Shown here: positions 51,301 to 64,000 of the stretch, one piece after another
How positions within the stretch are numbered: position 1 is the first letter of the stretch
How the letters are laid out: the number at the start of each line of letters is the position of its first letter
Source of the DNA: Mansonella perstans
Taxonomy: Eukaryota; Nematoda; Chromadorea; Rhabditida; Onchocercidae
Assembly: GCA_037074765.1 (NCBI GenBank)
Contig: JBAMDO010000168.1
Location: forward strand, 1-64,000
DNA length: 64,000 nt
Direction: 5' to 3'
Program-made: the position numbers and the translations under genes
Notes under the pieces: model-generated
What the model was told of the DNA's origin: nothing
Database searches by the model: none
What the model saw: the letters and a program-made list of their open reading frames with translations, nothing else

Positions 51301-53465
51301 CATTGATACCTGAGGTATGCTAGGACGATTACCTGAGCTGGGTGGTGTTGTTGATCGGATTAGGTGGACTAATATTTAATGAAAAATTTTTAATTGTTTT
51401 CCAAACTTAAGTTGGAATTGTCTTTAAGAGTAAAATTTAATGGATTGGATTTACAGAGGGAAGAATAGTTCAGTTTTCCTTCAGTTCGTGATCAGTTTTC
51501 GGTCATCTCATTTGAGATATGACGTAAGGTAAATAATTATGAAGTAAAGCTCGCTTGAGCATGATGTGATCAGCAACTAATATATGAATATGGCTTGGAT
51601 ATATATTGCTTAATTAACAACGAATTATTTACATTTTCAAACAAGTTGGCTATGTTGATTTTGTTATGAGAAGTAATTCTTTTGTTTTATAATCACAACG
51701 TTTAATAATTACTGTGCTTCTAAATGTGCAGCAATGAACATTTGGTCATGAAGTTGTGAAATTACAAGTTAACTGTAGAAGTCAAATAAATGAAACGTAA
51801 CTAATTTGTTTAGGAAATTATTAAAGGTCAAAATCTGCTTTTGAACGTTAGCAATGAATATTCGGTTTGAAGCTGATATTTCCTTCATTTTTAAAATCAT
51901 CCGGGTTTAATTTCAAATCTTCCTGGTATATTTCATGGGGTAGGTTCATTCTATCTCACATCTTGCACACAGCTCATTCAAAATATTCTGCTTTTATTTA
52001 TTTTACAATTAAAAATTTTATGGAGACTATTGCTGAATACGAAAATAGCGAAACTGGAGAAATAGCAAGTGACCAGGATCAATACCAAAATTGCATATTG
52101 CATTCTATCAGGAATGACAGCGTAAACAGGATTAGTGTAGGGCTGTTCTGGAAGATATGTTTTGTGAGAAAATAAATTTTTGATCTAGATTTAAGGGAAA
52201 TGAATGGATATGGAAGAGTGAAAAAGGAGATCATCCCAGTAATTATCAATTTCTATTGTTTCGAAATTTGATATATGGCAAGGAACCGCAATGAAATTAA
52301 TTCAGAAGCGGTTTTCAAATGACTGAATTTTTTCCAACTGTTCTTACTGTCTTAACTATTAATGAGGCCTAGAAAGCTGGTCTTATTAAAATATCGCTAG
52401 CTTGTGGCTGTTCAATTCAACATTTGTTAGTCATCCATATTAGGCCTTCATTTTTCTTGAAGTATAAAATTATCTGCAGTTCATGATAGCGAAATGTCAA
52501 TTCGTGAAATTAGGTTTCAAATAAGCTTGACATACAAATTTGAGATTCATTTTGTTTTCACCCGAGATTAATGAAACCAATTATTCTTATTACAAAAACC
52601 AATCAGCAATGATACTCACATATTAATTCGTTTAATGGTTTTGACGGTGTATGCAACTCACTCTTTGCTGGTATTAGTACAGATTGATTGTCCCGTAAAT
52701 TTTCTTAGAAGCCATGAGAAAGTAACTGATAAGGAAAGTACACGAAGTACATGTTATAACTGTGTTGTAAAAATCCTACAAAAGGGATCTACTTTCGGAA
52801 AGATTCGGAAAGAATCCCAACATCTTAAATATCTTAGGCCATCCTGCATTGATAGAAGCTTATATCAAGTATATAGAAAATGAAGATGGATAGGCGAAAG
52901 ATATTACAGAAAGATGTCATGCAAAAATTATCAAGCTGGCTATAAGAAGCTTTATCTAATTCGATTAAATCCAAGCTTTAAGTTTGGGACCATGCAATTA
53001 CAGTTCTGATAGTATCTATTTTTCGTGCGAAAATTCCGTATGGTTGCTGGAATTAAGGACAATTCGGATAAGAAGCATTTGTCAGCTAAGAATAAAATAG
53101 TCATAATTTGATAAATGACATGATGCTGTCGAAGTAAAATTAAAATTTTTTTTTTTACATGAATTTTTTTCAAGGATCCTTCTCATTTCCATAACAGTGA
53201 ATGAATGATTTTGGATGGATACGATGATATTTGTTTGTTGATTTATTATTGATGTTAAACAGTTTCAATTCTTTCTTATGGACATTTCTACGGCGGTGAT
53301 TTTAATGTAATGCGATCATTGAATTGTTTCACGGAGCAGTAATCATGTCAGAGGCTGTGCAATGACACTGCCACTCCTCCATCCGTTGAATTGCTGAGAA
53401 CGTGTTAGGGTAAATTCTTATTGGTGATCTATTGCGTTCTTCAAAAGGAGCAATTTGAACCGGAA
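48376..53465. other. Raf to phosphatase gap
   Basis: No exon chain is supported on either strand over 5 kb. ORFs such as plus 48650-48931 and 51867-52175 (102 aa) have no motif. A short protein-like tandem repeat at 49739-49798 is listed separately. Confidence 0.5.
49739..49798 (+). repeat. 30-bp tandem repeat in an open frame
   Basis: Two near-identical units begin at 49739 and 49769 (AAGAAATCTCT, then T or C, then GATGAA). In one frame they read KKSLDELIM and KKSLDELV, a heptad-like pattern, but no exon boundary or longer ORF supports coding. Confidence 0.6.
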
Positions 53466-56400
53466 ATGGAACGAGCACGGTTGGTATTCGAGGAGAATGG
53501 GTATATAATACTTGATTTGCAGTACTGTGTATACAGCTTATCTTTTGCGAATTCTTCCTACTTCAAAGTCAGACGGATTGTGTAAGTAGAATGATTTACG
53601 CCTATGTAAATGTGAATTACTGCGGATAGAAAAACTCAGGTGAAATTGATGGTCAACGAGATCGTTTAATGTGGTAATAGTGCTTAATGACTTTTTTTCT
53701 CAACTTTCATAAATATTTAGTCTGAATTCTGCACACTTTGAGCGGTCTTACAGTATATTTGTTGAGTAGCCATAACTTATCAGCTTTCTTTTATAAATTG
53801 AAAAAAATCTTAACGTTGGCATTCTTGTTTTTATCATTGTTTCCGCTATAATGCAAATTAATTTCTAAAACAGCTTGTGATTGTGTCAGGAGTAGAGGAT
53901 GACTTATACGACTTGTAACCAAGAATTTCAATCAACTCCAGTTCTCATATTTCAAATTTTTCATTAATTATTTCCCACTTTCTTGATGAAGCCGCTTCAA
54001 TATTATGTTCTTCATTTTTTTATTCTATGAATAGATGATGGAAAATAAGCAATTCAGTATACTTTTCATAGCTCCTAGTTGCATGATCAAAACTACAGCA
54101 TTATAATGATTGTTTCTAGTTTCAAATTGATCAAATTTAATTTGAATATGCGAGTTTCTTTCGTAATAATATCACTATAGAGATAAAGAGATTTAGAGGA
54201 AGAAATCATTCTATCAAACTTTGTTTATTAATTCATAACATTTTATGACATTCAATACCATCATATGCAGATACTAATTTGCTTACTGATGTTATTTATA
54301 TACATATATGTTTGTGTTTTTGATCGGTACCACCCTCATAGTATTGTGAAAAACGAGTCGTCATTAGTTGACCTGTTCAACAACTCAGAAATTTTTCACT
54401 GAAGCATTCATCAGGAAATGACGTATGTAGAAACTGTTGCCACTTTTCCATTAATCACATACAAAGTTTTGATGTATAAAGAGACCTGATACTTTTCAGA
54501 ACTACACTGTTTGTCACTTTTTCAACTATTTCTCAATAAAAAATATCCTTCCACTTTTCCTACTCTAATTTATTATCTAAACTTTTCACATTTCCACATT
54601 AACGATTAAAGTTCATAAATACAAATCTGTTATCATTATATTTCTCACCAGTCAATAACATATTTTGAAATAATGATTGCATCATTATTTCAAAATACTT
54701 CAGTTTTAGTTTCCTTTGTCAATATGAACAATAAACTATTTTTTTTCAGCTCACTTTTGAATTTTGAGCAATTTCCAGATTTTTGTAGAGTATCGCAATG
54801 TAACAGCCGATGTTTTTGTGAATGTCTGCATCTGCAATAGTAAAATATGTTTTCTAGATATAATTAAGAACTAAACTTTTGCGTAAAATATCGTTAGCTA
54901 ATGGTTGCTTCTTATATCTCAATGCGCAGCTGCACTCTTCGTGAAAGGTAAATCCAAATATTTGCATATGCAGATGGGCATTAGAGCTATTTATTAATTT
55001 TTTAAGTAAATTATTTGGTTTGAGATAGACTTTTACTTTTATATATCCATTTATAAATCAGAGGATACTACCGCATCTTCACATTTCAGGCGTGGTTCAT
55101 CGGTGTCACTAACGATCGATCCCGGTCAATGCCAAAGTTCAGCTCCTGAACTATCACCAATTCAAGAAGAGTTCGTATTAAAAGTATCTTCATTGCCATT
55201 ATCCCTTGCTGTATTGAGGAAAAATCTTTTACGGCCTTTCTCGTCAGAGACCCCTCAAAATAAGTGATAAAGTTCAGAGCGACCCTAAAATATGCAACCC
55301 TCGAAACAACACCTCCATTGCTGTTCATCTAAACAAATTTTTAACAAATTTTAGTATTGCTGAAAAGCTGGAGCTTCATAAGTCGCGAAATTTGACGCGT
55401 TACCAACTGCGCCATCTTGATATTTCGGCATCCTTGTCCGTGATTTATGCGGAATTTGCCGTGAGTTAAATGACACTTATTTCTGCTTTTGCTCCAAATG
55501 ATTAAGAGAACGAAATATAGAGATGTATTAATTTATTAGGTAACAGTCACACTCAATATATCGCTCTTTTACAGGCCCTTCCAAGTCCAAGTACTTCGTC
55601 ATGTGAAAAAGTTGCCGGCTGCAGTCAGAAAAATCGACACACATTATGGCCCATACGTGAAACTCGTGTAAGGCTATCAGCTAGCTACAGAGCTTCATGT
55701 AATTCTACAGCTGAGGATGTTTGCAAGGGGTATATCAATGCCAACTATATTTTGGTCAGCTTTTATTTTCTAATACTCATAAGCACAGATCAATTCTAAC
55801 AGCCTCATCATATTCAATATTCATCACTTCTACCACTATCGATTACAAAATTCCAACATGGATCTGAACATTGGTCGCATTCTGATCTGGCTTCGTCTGT
55901 GAACTTATTCACAAGAAATTTGTATATTTTAACAACCTTTTCATAACTCATGAAATATTTCTTTACAGAATATCAACAACTACTAAGCTTTGGAAAACAA
56001 AATATGTAAATCTTTGTCTGCAAAAAAATCATTTCGTCCATTATTTTCATGGACATTGATTTCCAATCAACTAATTAAATTCAGGATTCGAATTCAGAAT
56101 TAATGTATATCGCAGCAGAAGGTCCTATGCCTAATACAGTCAATAATTTTTGGTTAATGGTTCTTCAAGAACGTACACCAGCTATCGTAATGGTGACCAA
56201 CCTGGAAGAAAATCCTTGTGGAGCTAAACTAGCAATAGTCCGTTTTTAGAATTTGGTATACAGAAATTTTTGCAATGCGAATAAGAAATTATGAGATTAA
56301 TAAAAAGATCCCTACACTTCACACAATTTGGCATTTTACAAATCGAAATTGATGGAATTTGTGCAAGAAACCACACATTTTACAGAAAAAGTGTGAGAAA

Positions 56401-57913
56401 TATTGGCCGGACAGTCATGCTTGTTATGGCGAGATTGATGTTTCCGTTGTATCAACAGACTTTCATGATGGTGTACAAATTCGCCATATCGTTTTAAATG
56501 TACTGATTTTTATTTACTTAAAAACGAGTTTTCTAAATGCATTTTCACAACTTTGACATGTTTCTGATAATAGCTGTATCTGACACATTAAAGTTATTTT
56601 TAAGACTTAAAACGTAAACTAAATAGCGAAAGCTATAATAAGAGCTGGGAATTCCCCATTAGCCTTATGACTAGTGCTCAGCTTTCAAGATAATCTCTAG
56701 CCGCATTCAACACGTGCTTCCGCGATGACATGCTCTATCGAACATGTAATATTTATAGTAACATTTAATGTTTCTTACTTTCAGTTTTCTATTGAATTAG
56801 CTTATTTCACTTGGAAAGATTATGTATAAAAAATATGCAATAGCACTCAGTAGTACCCAAATTATTTTTGTAGTATGGTGGTTTGGAGCATCACATGAAG
56901 CATATTTGGTTTACGGAATGGTTAGATCACCGCTTGCCAGCACAACACATCACTCAACTTTTGAAAGTAATCATTACTATGGAGAGTTATAGGAATGAAT
57001 ATCGACGCTTATCTTCTCATGCAGCACCAGTTATCGTCCACTGCAGGTAACTTTCTCTCAAATAAGTTGAATGAAATCGGTATTCCATTTCACAAAATGC
57101 TTTGTTATCATTTATAGTATATATGAAGTGTTTGCAGTGCTGGAATTGGTCGAACCTGTACTTTTATAGCGATAGCTTTGGGAGTGGATCAGCTCTGTAA
57201 AACTCCTGAAAATATCGACATTTTCTCCATTGTATCCCGACTACGCAGGCAGAGGTTTGTTGAAACAGATGTATTAGTGTTACAATGATAAAAAAACAAG
57301 TTTTCTTAATTATTCATTATAGCTTCCTGTAATAGTTAAGCCATGATTACTGTAAGTAGATCCTGGAACGATGTTCAGGATGCTTGATCCACCTAATTCA
57401 CTGATTGACCATCCTTCTGCAATTCAGATTGCTTGTTTTATTTAGCTCGGTTGATGCATCCTTCTTCTGAAATTTTCCGACCTTTCCAGACTCACACTAC
57501 ACTTCAATATTTTGCTGCTGTGACATATCGCGACGATAAAATATTAAATCTATTTCCAATAATAGAAATTGCAGATATGGAGCCATACAGCTTCCAAGAC
57601 AATACGCTTTCATCTATTTGGTGCTACAACGCATGGAAAGACTTCTCCCAGAATTTTGTGCACAAAGTGATCAAATCAAGTTCCCTGCATGCCTCACTTT
57701 TTCGGGTGCAGATTCTATTCTAAAGTTTTTAGTTCTTCAAGTAGTAGAAACGGCCAGAAATTCCTTTGTGGAGAAATGATAAGCGGCTATCAAAATTCAT
57801 ACAAGGAAACTTTTCCAGAGCCAACTGATGACGAGAATTCAAAGCCAGAAAATGGGAACGACGATGAACTACTCTGGAACAACCAAGCTGACCTGCTTTG
57901 TAGTAATTTCTAA
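53466..57913 (+). CDS. Divergent protein tyrosine phosphatase
   Basis: Supported exons: 53466-53500, 55090-55263, 55355-55460, 55575-55754, 56085-56237, 56386-56499, 56874-57046, 57138-about 57270 and a last part from 57428. Phases agree from exon 1 ([12 protein letters not shown]) to the active-site exon. The signature [10 protein letters not shown], with the catalytic Cys, is split across 57046/57138. Family landmarks are altered: the KNRY motif reads KNRHTLWP, the WPD loop reads TEWLDHRLP (Asp kept, Pro lost), and the Gln-loop region RRQRFVETD lacks the usual QY. INANYI and KKCEKYWPD are normal. It looks like a soluble PTP with an N-terminal segment of about 130 residues of no known fold; the substrate is unknown. 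The exon 5 donor (ATA then GTCCGT) is weak. The junction 57270/57428 has no GT-AG solution in frame. The C-terminus ends at 57723, or at 57913 if an intron at 57621-57732 is removed. Confidence 0.8.
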
Positions 57914-59029
57914 TGACTTACGAATCAAGGTTTTGGTCTTCCACAAAAACATCTGGCCATCATCAATTTATTCATTTCAATTGCTTTCAACACATGTGCA
58001 AGATACGATAATGATGTACAAATCTCTACATTGTTTTCTGCAAGGACTCAAATAGCACATCCATAATGAAATACCAGATGGAAGAATTACTTCTGATCAA
58101 ATCTAATAAATTATTTCCGTTCTAGACCGTTCTGGAACTTTTTGCTACAATATAGTAGAACTCAAGAGAAAGGAGGAAAACGAAAGAGAACAAATAAGTA
58201 TAGGCGGTAAAATGACAACAATTCAGTCAGTCGAATCAATTGATTTTCAAGCACACATGGCATATTGCACCGTCGCTTGACACAGCTTAAATATATCAAA
58301 ATTAAATTACGATAAAACGGATATAAGATATATTCCTTCTTATTTTCTTTCTTGTGTTACAATTTTGTCTAATTAACTTCATATTACAAGCTATAAAACA
58401 GGAATTTTTGCGAACTCTTAAAATATAGTACAAATTCAACGTTATTTAATCATAGCACCTTTAACTGCAACCAAAATAATACAACATTCAGAGCTACGAT
58501 AAAACAGTATCGCTTGATAATGTTAAACAAATTCTGTACTCTTCTTTTGAAATTGAAGCATATAATCTTTGTGGTAATGTACGTGAACCAAGGGTGGGTC
58601 TACGTGCACTGCATCGCATTATGTATTGCCTCCTAAAAATAACACCAAGCTGTTTCCAAAGACAAAAGCCAAACAGACAGCACTTCGACCCATTGTTACA
58701 TAGTTATATATACAAGAAATTCTCTCAGCTTATAATAAATAATCTGGCTAAATTTTTGATTGAAGCTGTATGGAAAATACTGAGATTTTAGCAGAGATTA
58801 AAGATGATAAGCTCGCACATATAAATTCATACAAGACGTATAAGCTAGTATGTATTAATTATGTAATACTTCGAAAACAGTGTCACTAGCGCATTTTCCA
58901 ATGCGAATATGCGAAAAGCAATGAGAAGTTTATCTACTCGAGAAATTTTTTGTTGATTCACTATTTAACGTCATTCACCAATTTGTTTACATTTTATTGC
59001 TAACAAAAGAAAAGAAACTTGCGAACGAT
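57914..59029. other. Gap between convergent genes
   Basis: This holds the 3' flanks of the phosphatase gene (plus) and the Rab3GAP gene (minus). No coding exon is supported. The plus ORF 58594-58791 has no motif. The right part contains one copy of a duplicated intron/exon segment. Confidence 0.6.
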
Positions 59030-59414
59030 TTACCTGCGATATGGCATGTCTTCGTCGCCAGTGAGGATTTGCTCAAGAGTTTTCTTCTTCGTCCTGGAGA
59101 AATATAACAAGTTGTGCTAGCACAGAAATGTAGAAAATATTTCATGTACATAATAGTACTGATTTTGAGTCGTAGCTTCGCAGAAGCTTATTTTCACGGT
59201 CCAATTAAAAAAAAAAAAAGAAAAAAAAGAAAAAAAAACAATAAAACTTTAACAATCACAGATTAAAGCTGCATAATCTCGTACATATTTGTTCGTATAA
59301 GATGTATAATCTAATATATACTAACTATGAGATGTTTCATCAAAAACAGTGCCATTAACGTATTTTCCAACATGAAAACAATAAGAAGTTTACCTGTTTG
59401 AAGAATTTCTTGTA
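58794..59414. repeat. Direct duplication of about 155 bp around a Rab3GAP splice donor
   Basis: Copies at 58794-58953 and 59260-59414 share blocks such as AGATTAAAG, ACAGTG(T/C)CA, TATTTTCCAA or CATTTTCCAA, and AGAAGTTTA. They differ at perhaps a quarter of positions. The right copy includes the last bases of a Rab3GAP exon (from 59394) and its donor AG/GTAAAC. In the left copy the donor is changed to ATAAAC. The last coding exon (59093-59030) lies between the two copies. Confidence 0.75.
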
Positions 59415-62400
59415 GAACCAAAGAAGAGGTTTTTCATAGCTGAACCGGCAGGTCCACATAAACCTCGAACAATCGGTACTCGATAGCCAGCACCAGCTTT
59501 TCCGCCATTAACAGCGCTTTGACAGTTTTGTTCGTTTGATTGTACAAGCATCATTACGAATTGTCGTATTTCACACTCTTCATCTTCAGTTAACTACAAT
59601 TAAAATTTCTTATTGCTGAAAAGAAGATAAACATGAACGAGAGGTGATATTAACAAAAATAATTTTATCAATATTATAGCCAAAATTATTCAACAAGCGA
59701 TACTCTACTCTGATCAGCATGTTCGTATAAATTCCTATCTATATTCAGTAAAACTGGATGTTTTTAAGTTATCGAATTCCTAGCTAAACACCATTATCCT
59801 ATTTCCGCTTCCACAAAACAAGACAGAGAGGAAAAGTAATTGTTTCGATGAAATGATTCAAAGCAAAAGGAACTCTCGGTACTGTCTGAAATCAAGCGAC
59901 CAGTAAGCAGGACAAGAATCCGCACAACGAATTACACTTATTTGGATGACAATATTTTAAAAGAAAACTAAGATCTTGGAAAAACTGACTTACAGAAATT
60001 ATGGTCGCAAACAACTTTTAATCAATTTTAATATAAGCAATCAGAATAACCAATCAAATAAATCCAATAAAGCAAATAAACCAACCTTATTATCCGTCGC
60101 AGAAATTAACTGTGTATAAAGTACATTGCAGCAAGCAATCATTCCTTCAATTCGAGTCATATCTCTGACAGCATCAAAGTAATCTTCCAAATCATTGCTT
60201 CTTGAACAATTCGAAACTTTTTCACATAGGCTGAGTAATTTGTCTCCAATAAGAGCAAAATACAGCTTTGCTATAATGTTCAACAGTGAATTATGAAACG
60301 AAATAGAAGAAGCAAGTCTAATTTCATGTACGACATAAAGAGAAATTAAATTCGATTTCGACCTCTTATTCCAAAATGAAACCTGGCGAGAGTGGAAGAC
60401 ATACACTTTTTTCCTATTGTTATGATGCTTGCTGTTTTATTTTTTGTTTGATACTTTTTTAAATGATTTAACTCTATTCAGTGTGCATACTGTAAATACA
60501 ATACTGTAATACAATAGCAACCGGACGGATCCATCTAACTAACAAATCAAGCGAAATATTTTAACTACATTCAGTTGTGGAAATATAAGGACATGTTGGA
60601 AAACCGTATCATATTAATAAAAAAACTAACATTCTTCCAATAACTGTATGGATGCGCACTTGAACAAAACTGGTAAGATATAAACAATCAATCTGGATAA
60701 GGTGAGATTTTCAAAATCATTAATAATCTGAAAACTGCAATTTTGGTAAACAAAACAATAAAATTGAATCATCAAGTCTCTCTGCACACGTTTAGGACAT
60801 TTAATTTCAGTATTAATTTTTCTGCGATGCGAACTTTAAAATATGCATGCAGTAATAATCCAATTACTTCTAAAATAAACGGAAAAAAAGAGAAGTGGAC
60901 AGTCATAATGTGATATTCAATATCACCGTCTTCAAACCAAAATGAATGACGATTACCTTATTAGCTATCTTTAAGTCATCCAATAGCATTTTTTGTCGAC
61001 AAACAGGTTTCGGTTGCGCCTGATTCCACGTTTGTCGCCATGTATTATCTTCACCCGTCATGCGACTTGATAAACATCCTTTAAGGTATGCAGATAGACT
61101 GCTACGGTGACAACTGACAATTAAGAAAATTGAAGATACAAATGTAAAGAACAAATTCAAAGCTTACCTTCGTCCGTATTTTCAACATTCACGATAAAGT
61201 CACGAGGTGAGTGCCACCTTACAAAGTCTTCAAAACAGCAACCTGGATTGGCGGCCTACAAATGAATGATAACCCATGTAATTCATAGATATCTACATTC
61301 ATAAAAAAAAAAAAGCACTTTACTTTGAAAGCTTCCATGTCTGAAAAAAGCGGCTCCAATTGTATTTTGACCCGTTCTTCAGGATCCTTCAATGAAGCTA
61401 AATGTTCAGCATGCCTCTCGAGCATATCCTCGGTAACTGGAACACAACTCTGAAAAACATATGTATACACGAAAAAGACAAGATGACAAAAACCAAGTAA
61501 ACAAACCTGTGTAACAGGTTCATACATAATCCTATCGGGAAAGTGGAATAGCCGCAACGTGCCAAAAGGTTTCAAACGCCCTTCTGCTTTCAATGAATCT
61601 GATTCTCCTTTTGGTATTTCTTTATCATTTTCTTCTAAAGATTCTGGTGCGTCAAAAAATTCATCTTCTTCTGCAATATCAAATGTAACGTGATTTTAAA
61701 TCCTCCACAAAGTCATTCGTTAAACTTCACATCATAAATCAAGTCACACAATCAATATACCTGACTTATACGGTGACCACTCCTTTGATTCACGTCGTTT
61801 TTTAGCTTCAACTGCACATTGCAAGAGCTGTAGATTCTGGTGAAATTTACAGGTAGACAAGTCAGGAGCTACAGACTCAACCATTCTATAAAAGCTTACT
61901 GTCCAAAAAAACATGAAAAGAAGTTCGTGACGTGAATACGAATTACTATAATTGGGTATGACAAAATATTACAACTGCGTACTTTCTGGATCATAAAATA
62001 TTGATATTTAACAAATTTAATAATACACACCCAGGAAGAGCGATACTATTTTCGTAGTATTCTTGCAGTTTACACATAATAGCTGACCACAAATGGGAAA
62101 ATTCGACTGATGAATGGTTCCGAGCACATAACATTTGAGCAAGCGCAACAGAAATGCGACAAGTTAAGCTGGATTCTGGAGCCGCTTTGTATGCGGATAA
62201 TATATTCTTCAAAAATTCATAAAATTAAAATGCGTATGTGTTGAATATAGCACATGATGAAAATGGGAGAAATTAGCAACCCAGAGTTCAAATGAGTTTG
62301 ATTAATATCAGAAGTTTAAATTGATCCAGTGAACACATGGACATTATCATCGTCATGAACCCAATGACGTTATATAACACGACAAAATGTATGACCAGGC

Positions 62401-63886
62401 CCAAAAATGCGAAATCCAGCTATACTATATATATACTATGCTACGCTATATATTCGATCAATAACACTGCAAGACTTTATTATAGCTAGAGTAATTGAAT
62501 AACTTACGGTAAGTTTCTCGTGAATGTCCATTGTTTGCCCATCTTCCTTTATGCTTTTGGCACGACATGCTTTCGATTCACTTTTAACAGCACTACCTGG
62601 GCCAGGACTTGATGCTCTTTTCATCGAGCATGTTGACTCAATATCTACAGTGCATGAAGTGTTACAGACTGGAAAAATCTGTTCGGGCTTCGTTTTTTCA
62701 AACACTTTATCAATCCAATGACGAATAATATCCTGTAACCAAATACTTTAAACTTTAATCTATTAGAAAGTTACAAGTCTTAAATAATTCAGAAAGGAGA
62801 AAAAAACAGTGATAAGCAAAAAACAAACCTACCGGTTCTAAATCGTTTTCACTTATCACGTGGTCTGTGCTTCCGATTGCAATATTTTTTGGTGTTGTTG
62901 GAAATAACAATGAAGACAATGCTCGACTTACACCCTGTCTTGAATGCTCAACAACCAAATTTGAGCCTTCTTGCGACTCAGCAGTTTCCAATAATTTTTT
63001 CAAACAAGAACCTTAAAAAGCAGTAGTCTGAAACTGTTTTCCTCGTAATTTGAAATTCATGGGGAGAGTTTTATTACTAGAAGAGTTTCGTCCTCAGTTC
63101 TCATGTTCGCAGTCTTTGAAGAACTATTATGACATTGGTCAAAAGAAGCCAAATCAGACATGCAATATTCTTCAAAATGTAGTGAAATTTGAAAATATTG
63201 CATTTAAAGGATATTTTAAAAATATTCATGTTTAGGCAAGAGTATTCAGCAAAAAAAAAGTGAAAGAATGAGTTGAACACCAGAAAAAAATATCGAGAAA
63301 GTGATTTCTCGAAATCGAATGTGATTTATATATAATACAAAATTGGTGAAACTTTATAATCTATAAAGCCTAAAAATTACAACTTACTCATAAGGTATGA
63401 AGCATCCTTCTGTATGGAAGCCCATGCACTCCATTTTAAGGCTCTCTGAGGGTCTAAATTGGACAGATTCTGTTCCTCCACAACAAATCCTCTTTCGATG
63501 TTCAACCAAATTGCAGACAGACCCAATTCCCGGAAATAATAAACGGAAATTTGATAATATATAATGATAAGCAAACCGTGTTCGGAAAAATAAAATTCAA
63601 AGCTAAGTACTTACTCAATTACGTCTGTGGTAGCACCAAACGGAAGATGAGAAATATCAATAATGCTTGCATTTTCTGCTGGTATCAATTCTTCCTCTAC
63701 CATAATTTTTTTTGGAGGGAATGCATAACATGGCTTATCCTTAAAATTGAACGAACAATTTAAATTTGCTAATATTTGAAAAACAACCATTTCGAATAAA
63801 TTGAGCAATAATTTGAGACACACCTGCAGTACATAATCGAACTGCATGGATATTCGCAGATTCCCTTCATCCATTAAAGAAGACTG
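59030..63886 (-). CDS. rbg-1: Rab3 GTPase-activating protein catalytic subunit (5' part off window)
   Basis: Fifteen exons read on the minus strand: 63886-63824, 63739-63615, about 63491-63388, 63011-62833, 62732-62508, 62206-62031, 61885-61761, 61670-61507, 61449-61324, 61255-61168, 61078-60957, 60727-60631, 60270-60086, 59593-59394 and 59093-59030. They give about 680 C-terminal residues. The complex activates GTP hydrolysis by Rab3 and acts as exchange factor for Rab18. The diagnostic block is seen across three exons: PVTEDMLERHAEHLASL, LFSDMEAFKAANPGCCFEDF, VRWHSPRDFI, LSSRMTGEDNTWRQTWNQA, then QPKPVCRQKMLLDDLKIANK, the conserved region of the family that includes the Arg needed for catalysis. 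The exon end near 63491 is uncertain, because the only AG in phase is weak. The gene converges on the phosphatase, and its start lies beyond base 64000. The symbol is by analogy with C. elegans. Confidence 0.92.
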
Positions 63887-64000
63887 CTGGAACAATAAAT
63901 TATTTATCTACGCTTAAAGACATTTTACATGTACAGAATAAATAATGCTTAGTTTATATCTTAATTAAAAAACTAAGCTAGATAACAAATAAAATAAAAC

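Overview
The window is AT-rich eukaryotic nuclear DNA from a nematode, most likely a spirurid or filarial species. The evidence is many small exons with short introns ending in TTTCAG, candidate trans-splice acceptors just upstream of start codons, a Raf kinase of LIN-45 type, and a nuclear copy of mitochondrial cox1. That copy reads well only with the invertebrate mitochondrial code and looks filarial-like. The species assignment is inference. Gene models were built by hand from reading frame, splice phase and remembered family motifs. No database search was possible.

Layout. Bases 1-3.2 kb are repeat-bearing intergenic DNA with one doubtful small secreted peptide. From 3.2 to 15.8 kb three genes lie on the minus strand: an SXP/RAL-2 (DUF148)-like protein, the orthologue of zinc finger protein ZNF330/NOA36, and a protein that joins a PH domain to a complete actin-related domain. 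One intron of the last gene is largely made of the cox1 fragment. From 15.8 to 31.3 kb the sequence is mostly intergenic, with one unassigned minus-strand ORF at 20.6-21.1 kb and some unusual short sequences.

From 31.3 to 57.9 kb four genes lie on the plus strand: pantothenate kinase (first step of CoA synthesis), a GPAT3/GPAT4-type glycerol-3-phosphate acyltransferase (which uses acyl-CoA), Raf kinase, and a divergent protein tyrosine phosphatase. The gaps between them run from about 2 to 5 kb, so they are unlikely to form an operon. The CoA and acyl-CoA enzymes are adjacent, and nuclear-receptor half-sites, including a perfect DR1, are clustered just upstream of pantothenate kinase. At 59.0-64.0 kb the 3' part of the Rab3GAP catalytic subunit gene lies on the minus strand, converging on the phosphatase, and it runs off the right edge.

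The most notable observations are the PH-actin-related fusion, the mitochondrial insertion inside its intron, three GC-AG introns needed by frame and homology in three different genes, the nuclear-receptor site cluster, and an imperfect inverted repeat of almost 1 kb just downstream of pantothenate kinase.
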